Assembly: GCA_035691305.1 (NCBI GenBank) | Contig: DASSJF010000041.1 | Span: forward strand, 62,001-126,000 | DNA: 64,000 bases | Direction of reading: 5' to 3' | From: a bacterium | GTDB taxonomy: Bacteria; Sysuimicrobiota; Sysuimicrobiia; Sysuimicrobiales; Segetimicrobiaceae | Part shown: piece by piece, positions 62,331-64,000 of the stretch | How positions within the stretch are numbered: position 1 is the first letter of the stretch | How the letters are laid out: every line of letters begins with the position of its first letter | Translations under genes and position numbers: made by a program | Notes under the pieces: model-generated | Told to the model about the DNA's origin: nothing | Seen by the model: only the letters and a program-made list of their open reading frames with translations | The model's database searches: none

Positions 62331-63226
62331 CACGTTTGATAGGGGCTCAAGGTATCCCGCAACGCGTCGCCGATGAAGTTGAAGGCCAGCACAGTCAACA
62401 GGATGGCGATGCCGGGCCACAGCGCGAGCAGCGGTGAGGCGAAGACATAGTTCTGAGCGTGGCTCAGCATGTTGCCCCAGGAGGCGGTCGGCGGCTGCAC
62501 GCCCACGCCGAGGTAGCTCAGCGCCGATTCGATGAGGATCGCCTGGCCGACGCCCAGCGTCGAGGCGACCAGCATCGACGGAACGGCCTGCGGTAACAGG
62601 TGCCGGCCGATCACGCGCCACTGTCCCGCGCCGAGGCCGCGTGCCGCCGCCACGTACTCGAGACCGCGAGCCCGCAGGACTTCGCTGCGCACGACGCGCG
62701 CCGCGGGCATCCAACTCGTCAGCCCGATCACGAGGACGATGTTCGCCACCGTGGCGCCGAGGGCGGCCAGCGCGGTGAGCAAGAGAAAGAACACCGGGAC
62801 CGCGAGCATCGCGTCCGTGACGCGCATCGCCACCGCGTCCGCGGTTCCGCCCCACGCGCCGGCGACCGCGCCCACCGCGGTGCCGATCGCGACCGAAACC
62901 AGCATCGCGACGATCCCGATGGCCAGCGAAATCCGGGCGCCGAATAACAGGCGCGTCCACTCGTCGCGGCCGGTCTGGTCGGTGCCGAGCCAGTGCCGGG
63001 TCGAGGGCGGCAGCAGGGCTTCGCCGATCACAATCCGGTCCGGATGGTAGGGCGTCACGGCCGGCGCGAGGGTCGCCGCGCCGGCGATGAGGACGAGAAA
63101 GAGGAGCGACGCGAGCGCGAGCGGATTTCGCCGCAGACGCCGGAAGCGGTCCCTGCCGCGTCCCGCGGCGCCCGGACGGCCGTCCGCGCGCGCGGCGACT
63201 GCCCCGGCGGCCCGGCTCACGGTCAC
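62330..63226 (-). CDS. Peptide-type ABC transporter permease, DppC-like, system D
   Basis: A 298-residue DppC permease: HWLGTDQTGRDEWTRLLFGAR, coupling loop YVAAARGLGAGQWRVIGRHLLPQ and an ending FIGDALRDTLSPYQT. The GTG at 63226 overlaps the DppB stop (GTGA); the N-terminus is Arg/Gly/Ala-rich. It is distinct from the DppC copies of systems A to C. Confidence 0.92.
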   Translation of the reverse strand: MTVSRAAGAVAARADGRPGAAGRGRDRFRRLRRNPLALASLLFLVLIAGAATLAPAVTPYHPDRIVIGEALLPPSTRHWLGTDQTGRDEWTRLLFGARISLAIGIVAMLVSVAIGTAVGAVAGAWGGTADAVAMRVTDAMLAVPVFFLLLTALAALGATVANIVLVIGLTSWMPAARVVRSEVLRARGLEYVAAARGLGAGQWRVIGRHLLPQAVPSMLVASTLGVGQAILIESALSYLGVGVQPPTASWGNMLSHAQNYVFASPLLALWPGIAILLTVLAFNFIGDALRDTLSPYQT

Positions 63227-64000
63227 GCGATCGTGACTCGCGGATCGAGCACGAGATAGCTCAGGTCCGTGAGAAAGTTCGTGACCACGACGACGATCGA
63301 CACCACCATGGTGATGCCCATGATTACGGGATAGTCCCGCTGCAACGCCGCGTCGACCGCGAGCTGCCCCATCCCGGGCCAGGCGAACACGCTCTCCGTG
63401 ATCGCGACCCCCCCGACGAGCCGGGGAATCGAGAGCGCGACGACGGTGACGATCGGGATCAGCGCGTTGCGCAGCCCGTGATGGTACACGACCGACCGCT
63501 CGGCGACACCTTTGGCCCGCGCGGTCCGCAGGAAGTCGGCCGTCAGCACGTCGAGCATGCTGGATCGCGTGTAGCGGACGATCTGCGCGAGATTGGCGGT
63601 CGCGAGCACGGCCGCCGGCAGGACGAGATGGGCCAGGCGGTCGCCCGCGGACGGCGGCGCGCCCAGCGTGGCGGCGCCGGACGACGGCAGGATGCGCCAA
63701 TGGACCGCGAACAGCACGATCAGCATGAGTCCGAACCAGAAGACCGGCACCGACATGCCAAAGAACGCGACGCCGGTCGACAGGTGGTCGACGGGCGAGT
63801 TCCGGCGCAGCGCGGAAGCGACGCCCAGAAAGAGGCCGGCGGCGACCGAGAGCACGAGACCCGTGACCACGAGTTCCAGGGTCGCGGGGAGGCGGTCGGC
63901 GATCAGGCGCGCGACCGGAAGCCCCTGGCCGTACGACGTGCCGAGCCGGCCGCGCAGGAGATTGCCGAGCCAGCGGCCGTACTGGACACCCAGCGGCCGG
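63223..64000 (-). CDS. Peptide-type ABC transporter permease, DppB-like, system D (start beyond the window)
   Basis: The frame is open to the window edge at 64000, so only the C-terminal 258 or so residues are visible. Seen are GTSYGQGLPVARLIADRLPATLEL, the coupling loop FLRTARAKGV then HGLRNALIPIV, and the ending LDPRVTIA. The start, and probably the binding-protein gene of system D, lie to the right. Confidence 0.9.
   Translation of the reverse strand, partial: RPLGVQYGRWLGNLLRGRLGTSYGQGLPVARLIADRLPATLELVVTGLVLSVAAGLFLGVASALRRNSPVDHLSTGVAFFGMSVPVFWFGLMLIVLFAVHWRILPSSGAATLGAPPSAGDRLAHLVLPAAVLATANLAQIVRYTRSSMLDVLTADFLRTARAKGVAERSVVYHHGLRNALIPIVTVVALSIPRLVGGVAITESVFAWPGMGQLAVDAALQRDYPVIMGITMVVSIVVVVTNFLTDLSYLVLDPRVTIA

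Overview
The window is a very GC-rich bacterial chromosome segment, densely packed, with nearly every intergenic gap under 260 bases. It carries about 60 protein genes and no rRNA, tRNA, CRISPR array or insertion sequence that I could see. Coenzyme F420 genes (a CofE-like ligase beside an F420-type luciferase-fold oxidoreductase), a UPF0182 giant membrane protein, Tat-type signals on solute-binding proteins and many peptide transporters with peptidases suggest a soil or sediment heterotroph from a high-GC lineage such as Actinomycetota, Chloroflexota or a neighbouring candidate phylum. The phylum cannot be fixed from this sequence alone.

Left part (1-17.6 kb): a GntR/FCD regulator sits divergently from a creatininase-RraA-M55 operon. 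It heads a long, tightly coupled plus-strand run: RraA, two paralogous cassettes of solute-binding protein plus two Dpp-type permeases, an M28 peptidase between them, two gamma-glutamyltransferase-like genes, a truncated permease remnant, another RraA and a ureohydrolase. Most joints are ATGA, GTGA or TGATG overlaps. A third peptide transporter (17.6-21.1 kb, minus) converges on this run, and a fourth begins at the right edge. None of the four has its ATPases in the window. The likely theme is uptake and breakdown of peptides and amide-linked or D-amino-acid compounds.

Middle (21-30.4 kb): two convergent, related M28-fold proteins share an unusual active-site variant. A minus-strand series follows: ALDH7-type dehydrogenase, secreted beta-propeller, proline dehydrogenase, a carboxymuconolactone-decarboxylase (CMD/AhpD-like) protein and a branched-chain-type binding protein. 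The CMD gene has an in-frame TGA exactly where the second cysteine of its CxxC motif belongs, with a hairpin at the right distance downstream. It is a strong selenoprotein candidate and the most notable item here.

30.6-45 kb: a 1136-residue fusion of sensor, PP2C phosphatase, anti-sigma-type kinase and STAS domain; a Fur-family regulator with a ZnuABC-like metal transporter and a palindromic box; a cyclophilin; an FAD oxidoreductase; and a LivKGHM transporter lacking LivF, preceded by a MetE-like gene.

45-64 kb: an extradiol dioxygenase-like protein with an amidase, MsrA, a degenerate receiver, a DUF59 protein, UPF0182, a cupin, MobA, M42 and M20 peptidases, AhpE-type peroxiredoxin, an M16 pair, the F420 genes, a two-domain cupredoxin and the fourth peptide permease pair. 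Several of these (MsrA, peroxiredoxin, the CMD protein) deal with thiol or oxidative chemistry.
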